This document shows, piece after piece, positions 38,758 to 46,564 of a stretch of 48,728 nt of DNA (its first letter is position 1; each line of letters opens with the position of its first letter). Source of the DNA: UBA961 sp049317525 (GTDB taxonomy: Bacteria > Bacteroidota > Ignavibacteria > Kapaibacteriales > UBA961); NCBI GenBank assembly GCA_049317525.1, contig JBMOIC010000021.1, forward strand, positions 1 through 48,728, written 5' to 3'. The translations under genes were made by a program, and so were the position numbers. Under the pieces are notes generated by a model, which saw only the letters and a list, made by a program, of their open reading frames with translations, had not been told where the DNA came from and searched no databases.

Positions 38758-40067
38758 TAATAGAAGATTCTTTAACATATAACAATGCAAGACCTAATGA
38801 TTCTGTTTTAGCTAGATTATGGCTTTCGATAGTAATTATAAGCATGCCATTTTTCTGTAAAGCCACAGATTCAGGAATTGGATTAACAGAAACTATATTA
38901 GGCGCTTTCTATCATTCTTCATTAGCTATTTGGTTTATCTGGCAATTATTAGTGAAAAGAAAAAAGATTATCCGCAATGGCGGAGATATCTTAGCAAGTA
39001 TATTTTATATTGTTTCTATATGTACTGTTTTTGTTTCTTGGGGAAATGATGTAGAGCCATTGCAATGGGCTAGAAGCTGGCAATTATTATTATTAATGTT
39101 GTATTATCTTCCAATTCGAGAACATTTTAGAACGGAAAAACAAATTCACTATTTGATATTCATATTATCATGTGTATTAGTTGGATTTGGTATAGTTAAT
39201 TTAATGGAATATAGAAAGATAACTTCTTCATTAGATTATGGTTATGAAGTATTATATAAAGGGGTTAGAAATGATGCGCCACTTTTTGGAGCAGCTGGAA
39301 TCATAGCTTTATTAACATTTATCACAGTTAAAAGTAATAAGCTAAGGTTATTTGCCATTGGATTAACATCAGTATTTGTACTTGTTTTGCTAGCTTCATT
39401 GGCTAGAACATCATGGGTAGCTTTTTTAGCAAGTTTAGTGTTTTTAGTCTTTTTTTTAGAAGCATCTGGCAGACGTAAATTATTGACAGCATTTTCACTG
39501 TTTTTTGTAGCTGCTGGATTTATTGTTATAACATTTTATTCCAATCTAGCAGAAATTGCATTTGTGGTTATACAAACAAGACTTTCAAGCAGTGTGAATA
39601 TCAATACAGATAAATCATATTTAGGTAGAGTATTAGAAACAAGAGAAGTAATGAAAGGGGTAGCACGATATCCTTTAGGAGGGAATGGATTTCAAAAAGA
39701 TCATTTGCGATATGATTTATTGCTAAAGGCACATATTAGAGCTGTATATTCTCATAATGGATACTCAGGTTTACTATTTAAAGCAGGTATACCTTTAGCA
39801 ATTACTTTTTGGATGATAATTATATACTATATCATTATTGGAGTATGGACAGCTAAAAGGAATCGCCATGATGCCTTGATTCAAATCATAGCATTAGGCT
39901 CGGCAGCAGGATTGGTGTCCTATTGTATTACTAATATTGCCGAAGGTGTATTTGAAAGTAGATCTGGTTTATTAACTACAGGATTTATGATTGCTTTAAT
40001 TGGTTGTGCCAGATATCTAGCAGAAGATCGAAAAATGCTATCATCTACACATACTAATGAATCATAG
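38721..40067 (+). CDS. O-antigen ligase/polymerase-like protein (Wzy_C family)
   Basis: 448-residue membrane protein with about twelve helices. Near the C-terminus a large loop has PLGGNGFQKDHLR followed by HNGYSGLLFKAG, the form of the Wzy_C/WaaL catalytic region with its conserved histidine. It would polymerise glycan repeats or ligate them to a lipid core. The start overlaps the GT-C gene by 37 bases, so the two are co-translated. Ligase and polymerase cannot be told apart from sequence. Confidence 0.8.
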   Translation: MATRLSTVKKEIVIEDSLTYNNARPNDSVLARLWLSIVIISMPFFCKATDSGIGLTETILGAFYHSSLAIWFIWQLLVKRKKIIRNGGDILASIFYIVSICTVFVSWGNDVEPLQWARSWQLLLLMLYYLPIREHFRTEKQIHYLIFILSCVLVGFGIVNLMEYRKITSSLDYGYEVLYKGVRNDAPLFGAAGIIALLTFITVKSNKLRLFAIGLTSVFVLVLLASLARTSWVAFLASLVFLVFFLEASGRRKLLTAFSLFFVAAGFIVITFYSNLAEIAFVVIQTRLSSSVNINTDKSYLGRVLETREVMKGVARYPLGGNGFQKDHLRYDLLLKAHIRAVYSHNGYSGLLFKAGIPLAITFWMIIIYYIIIGVWTAKRNRHDALIQIIALGSAAGLVSYCITNIAEGVFESRSGLLTTGFMIALIGCARYLAEDRKMLSSTHTNES

Positions 40068-40091
40068 TTTTCATTCATAAAAGGAAATAAT

Positions 40092-40565
40092 ATGACATTA
40101 TCAGAGTTTGTTAATCAGTTAAAAGTAAGTCAAGCATTAGTATTTATCGAACCCAATGGCAATATTGTTCCAAGCCATTTCCATATCACAGAAGTTGGTT
40201 TAACAACAAAGCATTTTATTGACTGCGGAGGAACTGAAAGAAAAGAACATACGATATCTTTTCAGTTATGGATTGCTGATGATATAGATCATAGATTATC
40301 CTCTGAAAAACTCATTGGAATTATCGAGAAAGCTTCATCCATTTTAGGTAATCAAGACCATGAAGTTGAAATTGAGTATCAAGGTGATACAATTTGTAGA
40401 TATGGGGTGCAGACAATGAATAATGTATTTATGATGATTCCAAAACAAACAGATTGTCTAGCCAAAGATAGCTGCGGTATACCTGTAGTAAAAAAGAAAG
40501 TGAAGTTATCTGAATTGCAATCTACAAATCAGCAAAGTTGCAATCCAGCTTCTGGTTGTTGTTGA
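40092..40565 (+). CDS. DUF6428 family protein
   Basis: 157 residues. It resembles proteins of the DUF6428 family, with HFHITEVG, DCGGTERKE, a DHRL segment and a Cys-rich end (KQTDCLAKDSCG... ending SGCC). Function unknown. I recall related proteins near arsenic-resistance genes, but none are here. A good ribosome site (AAGGAAATA) precedes the start. It may be co-transcribed with the O-antigen ligase, 24 bases upstream. Confidence 0.7.
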   Translation: MTLSEFVNQLKVSQALVFIEPNGNIVPSHFHITEVGLTTKHFIDCGGTERKEHTISFQLWIADDIDHRLSSEKLIGIIEKASSILGNQDHEVEIEYQGDTICRYGVQTMNNVFMMIPKQTDCLAKDSCGIPVVKKKVKLSELQSTNQQSCNPASGCC

Positions 40566-40571
40566 TAGTAA

Positions 40572-41639
40572 TTACTTGTTTAAACATTGATCAAACAAAT
40601 CTAGATAATTCATAAGGGAATCCTCCCAATTATATTGTTGAGAAAACTCAATTAACTGATGTTCTTTTTCTGGATTAATGCGAAATTCTTCTAGGTGCTT
40701 TAGAAAAAAGTTAGCCATATCATGAGGTTCAAAATTGTCCCAATAATAAGCATGTTCTTTGCAGATTTCTGGAATACTAGAAAATGTTGAAGCAAAAACA
40801 GGCTTACCAAAACGCATTGCTTCAATTGGAGGAATTCCCATTCCTTCTAGTTTAGATGGAAAACATAAAGCTGTACAATGTGATAATAGCCAGTACTTAT
40901 CATCATCTGTTATTTTGCCAGGCATCATAATCCTATTTTCTAATCCCAACTCAATAATTCTATCTTGAATTTGTTGTGAATATGTACCTTCGGTATTGCC
41001 AGCTAAAATCAATTGATAATTATCAGGGATATACTTCATCATCTCAACTAAAACCATCAAATTTTTCTTTGGTTGAATAACACCTATAGAAAGTAATAAT
41101 GACTCCGAATTAACATATGGAGGCTTTTTTGCTTGCTTTTCTATTGGGTTTTCTACGCCAAAATAAATAACATGTAAAGGTTTATCTTTTATATCCAGAT
41201 TCTTTCTGATAACGCTTTCTGTATAATGAGAAATAGCCGTAATAATAGTACAACGATCAATTTTGGATTGCAAGCGTTTTAATCTTTTTTGTGCTTTGGA
41301 TGGAGTTTTGTCTTCTAAAAAGTTTAAATCATTTATTGTAAGAATAAATGGTGTCTTTTTATGAGAAGGAAAGAAAGAAGAGTCTTGATGAATTGTATAC
41401 CACAGATCATAATCTGGACATAAATAAGGGAAAAATCTTCTTTTTATTGAAGTTGTTTCATAGTTAACATTATTTCCAAAATATCCGATGTATTGTTTAG
41501 GTACTAATAAAGTAAACTCGAATCTATCATCATTTAGATCTTGAATATACTTTCCAAAATTCAAAGCAATTTGTCCTAAGCCATTATGCACATCTTTCAA
41601 TCTATCTAGATCAATAAGAATTCTCTTCTTTTTTATCAT
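40572..41639 (-). CDS. Glycosyltransferase family 4 protein
   Basis: 355-residue cytosolic GT-B fold glycosyltransferase. The donor domain contains a LSIGVIQPKKN segment, the GxxEGMGIPPIEAMRFGKPV motif with the catalytic/donor-binding glutamates, and the end EFSQQYNWEDS typical of GT4. It could add sugars to lipid-linked glycans. It points toward the O-antigen ligase group on the opposite strand. Confidence 0.9.
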   Translation of the reverse strand: MIKKKRILIDLDRLKDVHNGLGQIALNFGKYIQDLNDDRFEFTLLVPKQYIGYFGNNVNYETTSIKRRFFPYLCPDYDLWYTIHQDSSFFPSHKKTPFILTINDLNFLEDKTPSKAQKRLKRLQSKIDRCTIITAISHYTESVIRKNLDIKDKPLHVIYFGVENPIEKQAKKPPYVNSESLLLSIGVIQPKKNLMVLVEMMKYIPDNYQLILAGNTEGTYSQQIQDRIIELGLENRIMMPGKITDDDKYWLLSHCTALCFPSKLEGMGIPPIEAMRFGKPVFASTFSSIPEICKEHAYYWDNFEPHDMANFFLKHLEEFRINPEKEHQLIEFSQQYNWEDSLMNYLDLFDQCLNK

Positions 41640-41705
41640 TATTGTTCTTTCATGTATGATATATGATTGTCAATTTACAGAATCAAAAGTATTAGAATTA
41701 ATAAA

Positions 41706-41739
41706 AAAACCGATAACTATAGATATAATTATCGGTTTT
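41706..41739 (-). terminator. Terminator downstream of the repeat-peptide gene
   Basis: Perfect 11-bp stem (41706-41716 with 41729-41739). On the minus strand the second arm is followed by a T tract. It lies 136 bases after the stop at 41875; A/T tracts on both sides allow some bidirectional action. Confidence 0.85.
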
Positions 41740-41874
41740 ATTAATCTGAATTAAGAATATATTCTTCTAATATTGAATACCCTAATTATTAGCCCTATTA
41801 ACTTGATTCATTGTTCCAAACCCTATTTCTATAATGTTTATATTTCCCTAAAAGTATATATACATTCTATATGA

Positions 41875-42174
41875 TTATTTGTCTTTTTCATTGAATATAG
41901 CAAGAACTGGTTTTCTTACCATCCCATTCTCAGAAAGTAAAGCCTTTTCATTATAAACTTTCGCATTTCTTGGTGACTGACCCAATACTATATGTGTAAT
42001 AGCATTAGTATTGAAAACTTTCGCATTTCTTGGTGACTGACCCAATACTATATGTGTAATGGCATGAGTATTGTAAACTTTCGCGCTTCTTGGTGACTGA
42101 CCCAACACTTGGTGTTTTGCATATAATGATGTTCCAAATGCAAAAACTACGAGCACATACATGATACTTTTCAT
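41875..42174 (-). CDS. Small secreted protein with three 20-residue tandem repeats (unknown function)
   Basis: 99 residues: a signal peptide (cleaved near LYA), then three tandem units of 20 residues, each built around VLGQSPRxAKVxN, then about 30 residues of different sequence ending FNEKDK. The DNA repeat is exactly 60 bp long and nearly identical between units. A ribosome site (AAAGGG) precedes the start. Nothing resembles a known family. It could be a secreted peptide precursor, a structural repeat protein or a metal/surface-binding repeat; none is supported over the others. It has its own terminator and stands alone. Confidence 0.7.
   Translation of the reverse strand: MKSIMYVLVVFAFGTSLYAKHQVLGQSPRSAKVYNTHAITHIVLGQSPRNAKVFNTNAITHIVLGQSPRNAKVYNEKALLSENGMVRKPVLAIFNEKDK
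41953..42110 (-). repeat. 60-bp tandem direct repeat inside the 99-aa gene
   Basis: About two and a half copies of a 60-bp unit in exact phase; the common core is actttcgcatttcttggtg followed by actgacccaatact. The middle and downstream copies differ at only a few positions, which points to recent expansion by slippage or recombination. Confidence 0.85.
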
Positions 42175-42579
42175 AGCAATAACCCTTTATAAAAATGAAA
42201 TAAAATAACTTTCAAACACAATGTGCGAACCCTAAATAGATTGTTTTTGTAGTGATATTATGTCGCACAAATGATACTTTGCATTTGGCATGCCAAGTTT
42301 ATTTTATAGTCATTTTTATGGCAAAGTAAAAAACCTGAAAACCATTGCTGCTTCTTGCTTTTATAAGAGATGAAAAATTATATAATCAAATATAAAGTAC
42401 TCAAATAATGTATGTAGTATTACTGTGTACTGTGTATACACTGTGTGTATGATATGTGAAATAGATATGACAAGTATAAAAAATATTGAGAGGAGAATCA
42501 TGCAGAGAGAAATGTATTGTACATGATTCAATTACATCAAAATAATAGCATAATAAAAACCAAAGCTTCTTTTGTAAAA
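42175..42579. other. Gene-free region (405 bases) with clustered inverted repeats
   Basis: No convincing gene. Inverted repeats cluster at 42222-42328: TGTGCGA/TCGCACA (42222-42228 with 42263-42269), a perfect 12-bp palindrome TTGGCATGCCAA (42285-42296), and TACTTTGC/GCAAAGTA (42275-42282 with 42321-42328) around it. They lie upstream of the repeat-peptide gene and may be operator or promoter elements. The rest (42340-42580) is AT-rich with nothing recognisable. Confidence 0.5.
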
Positions 42580-42658
42580 CTCGGATTTCAACCCTCGATA
42601 GAATTGCTTCTATAACGGTTTTCGAGACCGTCCGATTCAGCCACTCTCGCACTCCTCC
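42580..42658 (-). pseudogene. Truncated tRNA-Ser(CGA)
   Basis: Read on the minus strand from 42658: GGAGGAG acceptor 5' arm, D arm, an anticodon stem-loop with loop CTCGAAA (anticodon CGA) and the long class II variable arm (TAGAA-GCAA-TTCTA), all intact. The T arm is degenerate (GGTTGAAATCC in place of GGTTCGAATCC, with only two pairs) and no CTCCTCC 3' acceptor strand or CCA follows. So the 3' part has been lost. It is probably non-functional. Confidence 0.75.
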
Positions 42659-42687
42659 GATTGATAAAAGCGATGAATATTGATGAA

Positions 42688-42957
42688 TTATTCTTCTAAA
42701 CTTTCTGCAATATTTAGATAGCTTTGATATCGATCTTCATCTATATTTCCTTGTTGAACAGCATTTTTTATAGCACAATCGGGTTCATGTCTATGTGTAC
42801 ATGAAGTAAATTTACATTGATGAAAAAATGGATCAAAATCATGAAAATAAAATGCTGCATCATCTGGATGTATATCCCACAAACCTAATTCTCGAAGTCC
42901 CAGTATATCTGCAAAAAATTCACATGCGGGCAATGCAAATATGCGAGCTGATGACGC
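42688..42957 (-). pseudogene. RsgA C-terminal remnant (ribosome small-subunit GTPase)
   Basis: The minus strand encodes about 85 residues resembling the end of RsgA: LGLRELGLWDIHPDD..., then the zinc-knuckle pattern C...C-x-H...C (FTSCTHRHEPDC) and KNAVQQGNIDEDRYQSY. The GTPase core and start are absent, and the DTPG motif reads DILG. The frame runs into a stop at about 42958 next to a remnant of an unrelated gene, so this is a fragment. Confidence 0.75.
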
Positions 42958-43685
42958 TCATGGCCATTGTCTGGTTATCGTCAAAAACCTATTCTGTACA
43001 ATCACTCAGCCGCCGCTCTGGGATGATCGCCGCGAGTATTTTTCTTCTTGCTCCCATCATGCATTCCATACATTGGTTTGAATATCTCCCTAAATTATTC
43101 GCGGGCTTTTTAAGTCCTGAAAGAGGATCTCTATTTCTTCTTTTGCCAATAAGCGGTTTCATGTTTCTCGGTGTGGCATTTTGAACGTATCTCTATGGAC
43201 TCAGTTAGGAACAGAGAAATACATTCATGAAAAAAACGATTTTTCTCGTGGGTATTTCCGCGATTGCAATCGGCATTGGCATTTATCAGAGCACATTTCA
43301 TTTTGCAAGAATTCTAGAATATTTGAATCCCGGTTCAATGACCATGCGTACAGGAATCATCATTCTTTTCATTGGTCTTTGTTCCTATCTTTAAGCACTC
43401 TTGAAGAGATTTGAAAAGTGACTCGTTTTCTTCAGCAGTAAATCACTGCATATTTATATCCTACATTTGGTTTTGCTCTATGGCACTCCATGGTTCCCAA
43501 GTGTCGGTAGAATATTCATGCATACAGCATCACTGGAAATTGGGGCAATCTCGGCAATGCTGATTGTTATACTCACTCCCGGACTTATAGCTCTGGAACA
43601 ATATGTGAGGGTGAATCTGTACTATGCACATGCAACCATCAAATATACACTTGCGGTCATGCTTGCATATGCTTTGATTGTATAA
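42933..43685 (+). pseudogene. DUF1624/HGSNAT-like acyltransferase pseudogene with four in-frame stops
   Basis: A single reading frame holds three membrane-protein pieces: 42933-43181, 43227-43391 and 43422-43685, interrupted by TGA (43182), TAG (43206), TAA (43392) and TGA (43419) but by no frameshift. Pieces such as RGSLFLLLPISGFMFLG and SSKSLHIYILHLVLLYG resemble the C-terminal two-thirds of DUF1624/heparan-glucosaminide N-acetyltransferase-like proteins. The N-terminal part is gone, replaced by the RsgA remnant on the other strand. The middle piece has its own ATG (43227) and might be read as a 55-residue protein, but I treat it as part of the pseudogene. Confidence 0.65.
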
Positions 43686-43711
43686 TCAACATTGATATAT
43701 ATCTTAAAAGC

Positions 43712-43748
43712 AAAAACCCCTTTACTCATGAAAAATAAAGGGGTTTTT
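43712..43748. terminator. Bidirectional terminator
   Basis: Perfect 13-bp stem (43712-43724 with 43736-43748), A tract on one side and T tract on the other. It separates the plus-strand pseudogene from the minus-strand DUF4397 gene. Confidence 0.9.
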
Positions 43749-43784
43749 CGCATATATCTTACATGATGCAATCAGTAATGCCTA

Positions 43785-45509
43785 TCAGCGAATAACGCTA
43801 AAAGGCACGATTGAACGATAAGAACCTGCATTGATTGTCATGTGATATGTGCCTGGGATTGCATTCGACATATCAAAAGGCATTACATGTTCGCCCGCAG
43901 TTGCATTATTGATTGATGATTCGGAAATCAATGCACCTGTCACATTGTGAATGCGAATTGATACTTGACCATCCTGAGGAATTGCAAAGCGCGCTGTCAT
44001 CATGCCATTAGCAGGATTAGGCGCAATGATTGGCTGCTCGACTGATGCTATTTCATCAACACTTGTAGTGGCACTGGATAATTGAACAACTGCTTCTCCT
44101 ACAAGAGCAAAAAGTCCAAAAGCTTGACCATTGAGATTTGCCGGAGGATTCAAAAATCCGCTTGCAAATACAATCACACCCTGGCCTTTTACAGCTGTAC
44201 CTGGAACATTAAATGCTGCCAATTCTGGACCGCCTGTTGGTGCAATGCTTACTTTGAAATCAACTGCGGGAACACTGAGTTTTTCTGATGTTTGACCATA
44301 AGCAAGATTGGAAATCACCTTATTACCGGCACTGATATTATTGCCACCGGCATAGACATCCACCGCTGGAGCATCTGTTGCGCCATGGAAAACCATCACA
44401 TCGATATTATCGGGATTGGCTGCTGTCACGGGAACATTTGCGATCGGGAAAATTGTGAATCCAATATTTGCGCCAGATGGATTAGGTACAAAACCTTGTT
44501 GAATCACACCATTAGCAAATACCACATAATTTCCTTCAGGCAATGTAACGGTAAATGATTTGAGTGTATCAGCAGCTTTCTCGCTTGTACCGGGTGCAAT
44601 ACCGATTTCATAAGCAGTTCCTGCATTCAATTCAAGTGTAGGTGTAGAAGTGCGAAATGCAAAATTATCAACTGCTTTTTCACCATTGACATAGACATCA
44701 ACACTTGCAGCGGCAGGATCTGCAGCATTATGTACGATGCGCACTTTAGCGGTTTTTTGCGCTGTTACAGCAGGCAATTTTTTAAATGGTCCACCTGCTG
44801 CTGTCACGACATATAAACCAAAAGCAGAGCCATCACCATTCGCGGCTGGATTCAAGAAACCGGATGCAATGATGGTGATTGCCTTTCCTTTCAAACCTTT
44901 GACATCTGCTGTATAACTCACAAGAGTTTTTCCACCAGTTGGTGCGATGTCTAGTTGATAGACATTTTCCGGAACTTGCAAATACATGGAATATTTGCCA
45001 TACCCCAAATTTGGAATCAATTTTGTACCGACTGTTGAGACATCCACTGCCGGAGCATCTGTCGCGCCATGAAAAACACGAATATCAACCAGTGAATCTC
45101 TCTCACCTATTGTACGTGCATTTGGCAATGCAAAGAGATTGAATCCAATTGACATTAGATCAGGATTTGATGCAAATGAACCAGGAGTCAAAACGCCATT
45201 TGCGATGGCTTGATACACACCATTTGGCTCAAGAGTTACGGTAAATGTTGCTATGGTATCTGCAACAGAATTGCTTGTTCCGGGTGCAATACCGATGACA
45301 AGTGGAATGCCTGCGGGAAGATCGGCGAATGGAGTTGCGGTTTGGAAGGCAAAATTATCGAATGCTTTCGTGGCGCCAACATAAACATCAACAGTAGCGG
45401 CTGCTTTGTCGGCAGCATTATGGATAACTTGCAGCTTGGCGGTTTGCTGAGCATTAAGTCCGGTTAAGAACATTGTGGCCAATGCCGCAATAAGAATAAG
45501 TATTTTCAT
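43785..45509 (-). CDS. Secreted DUF4397 protein with T9SS C-terminal sorting domain
   Basis: 574 residues. Signal peptide (cleaved after about residue 20, LNA), then two tandem copies of a DUF4397-like beta-sandwich unit (about 22-250 and 255-480). Each has a KxxVIHNAAD-type opening, a VDVYVxG motif, an IGIAPGTS segment and GFLNPxAN...AFGL near its end. The last about 80 residues (IIAPNPANGMMTARFAIPQDG to PFSVIR) form a type A type 9 secretion sorting domain. It would be exported and anchored on the surface; function unknown. A strong GAGGAG ribosome site precedes the start, unlike the core genes here, and codon use is richer in G+C. Confidence 0.9.
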   Translation of the reverse strand: MKILILIAALATMFLTGLNAQQTAKLQVIHNAADKAAATVDVYVGATKAFDNFAFQTATPFADLPAGIPLVIGIAPGTSNSVADTIATFTVTLEPNGVYQAIANGVLTPGSFASNPDLMSIGFNLFALPNARTIGERDSLVDIRVFHGATDAPAVDVSTVGTKLIPNLGYGKYSMYLQVPENVYQLDIAPTGGKTLVSYTADVKGLKGKAITIIASGFLNPAANGDGSAFGLYVVTAAGGPFKKLPAVTAQKTAKVRIVHNAADPAAASVDVYVNGEKAVDNFAFRTSTPTLELNAGTAYEIGIAPGTSEKAADTLKSFTVTLPEGNYVVFANGVIQQGFVPNPSGANIGFTIFPIANVPVTAANPDNIDVMVFHGATDAPAVDVYAGGNNISAGNKVISNLAYGQTSEKLSVPAVDFKVSIAPTGGPELAAFNVPGTAVKGQGVIVFASGFLNPPANLNGQAFGLFALVGEAVVQLSSATTSVDEIASVEQPIIAPNPANGMMTARFAIPQDGQVSIRIHNVTGALISESSINNATAGEHVMPFDMSNAIPGTYHMTINAGSYRSIVPFSVIR

Positions 45510-45655
45510 GGATTCACTCCTCTGAAATGTGTATTAAAAGATTTGTCAATATTAACATTTAACTCAACCCATGAATACCAATAAATGGTTCCCCAAGATG
45601 TAAATTCTCCCCAACGAGGATGCATAAATCCTATTCAATCATAGGGTATAAAGAC

Positions 45656-45690
45656 AAAAAACCGCATGTCAATACAATTATGGACATGCG
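45656..45690 (-). terminator. Terminator of the decayed MbnP/MbnH-T9SS unit
   Basis: 8-bp stem CGCATGTC/GACATGCG (45663-45670 with 45683-45690); on the minus strand a T tract follows (complement of 45656-45661). It lies just after the T9SS remnant. Confidence 0.75.
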
Positions 45691-45726
45691 TTAACTTTCT
45701 GTATAGAATTCTAGAAGATACTAATC

Positions 45727-46021
45727 TTATCTACTTGTAATTATTGGAGTTGTCAATGACTTTCCGTCTAGAATCACTCTCACAATGTACAACCCGATTG
45801 GAAGCTCATGAGCAGGAACCATGAGTGAATGCCCACCGCTTTTAATACGAGTTTTTGAGTAGGGATTTCATCATAAGTCCATCTAATGGATTAATCGTGA
45901 CATCAGCATGCACAGTATGAGGTACAACAAATTGAATGATACGCGAATATGACATGGGTTGTGGCGAACATGCAATGCGGAATTCCTGAGCTGTATTCTC
46001 GTCAACAGATACATTGAATTT
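45727..46021 (-). pseudogene. T9SS sorting-domain remnant
   Basis: Reads SVDENTAQEFRIACSPQPM..IIQFVVP..ADVTI in one frame (after the stop at 46022), hits a stop at 45842, and continues in another frame as SGGHSLMVPAHELPIGLYIVRV..PIITSR before the final stop at 45727. Together these make the end of a T9SS C-terminal domain with one frameshift. It is in frame with the truncated peroxidase upstream, past the TGA at 46022-46024. Confidence 0.7.
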
Positions 46022-46561
46022 TCAGATATATTCGGCGTACTCTGTAGTTTTTTCATCTGTGCCAAATGCAGATTTGAACAATCCGGGATAATGAGAAAGT
46101 CTTCGCAATGTGATGAGTACATTCTCGAGAGTTTCATCCATTTCATTATGTACCATGATAGGATTTATGGCAAATAGATCAAGATTAAATACTCCGCCAT
46201 CCCATTGAAAAAACTTCTTCCAAGCCAGATTCTGAATACCTGGAGTATTGCGTAAAGTCAATCGATCTGCAATACCATGGCTGAGATCATGTCCATGCTG
46301 TGAAAATCCGGATGATTGTATATTACAAGTTCCGCATGAAATCGATCCATCTTTCGAGAGAATGCCATCATAAAACAATTTCTTGCCAAGCAAGAAGCCA
46401 TCTTTGGTAATGGTTTTTTTTGATACATCATAGACAATTGCAGGAAAATTAGAAGGAACCGTGAATGTGAAATCAAATGACTCCACAGGCTGTGTGGTTT
46501 CGCCGCAAGACAGAAGAATTGAACACAATCCTAGTAGAAATATATTTCCTAGCAATCTCAT
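46022..46561 (-). pseudogene. Truncated MbnH-like di-heme cytochrome c peroxidase (MauG family)
   Basis: 179 residues: lipoprotein signal (LLSC), then the N-terminal heme domain of a MauG/cytochrome c peroxidase, with FYDGILSKDGSISCGTC, RLTLRNTPGIQNLAWKKFFQWDGG and NPIMVHNEM segments. The heme site reads CGTCN, so the axial His is lost. The protein stops where the family continues for about 200 residues more with a second heme, so it is non-functional. The start follows the MbnP-like remnant by three bases, as in MbnP-MbnH operons. Confidence 0.75.
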
Positions 46562-46564
46562 AGA

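Noticed and set aside
41941..42120. Tandem 60-bp repeats as a CRISPR array
   Set aside because: There are no spacers; the repeats are contiguous, and coding in frame inside a signal-peptide protein.
42401..42652. 83-codon minus-strand frame
   Set aside because: It covers the truncated tRNA-Ser and non-coding AT-rich DNA, and shows no family features or ribosome site.
42580..42658. Functional tRNA-Ser gene
   Set aside because: The T arm does not pair and the 3' acceptor strand is missing.
43181..43414. 77-codon plus-strand frame beside the 55-codon frame
   Set aside because: It is the shifted reading of the DUF1624-like pseudogene; the membrane-protein character is only in the other frame.
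42933..43685. Stop-codon reassignment that would make the DUF1624-like frame one intact gene
   Set aside because: All three stop codons occur inside the frame, and TGA, TAG and TAA each end normal genes in this window (for example TGA at 18124 and TAG at 15862), so recoding is not plausible.
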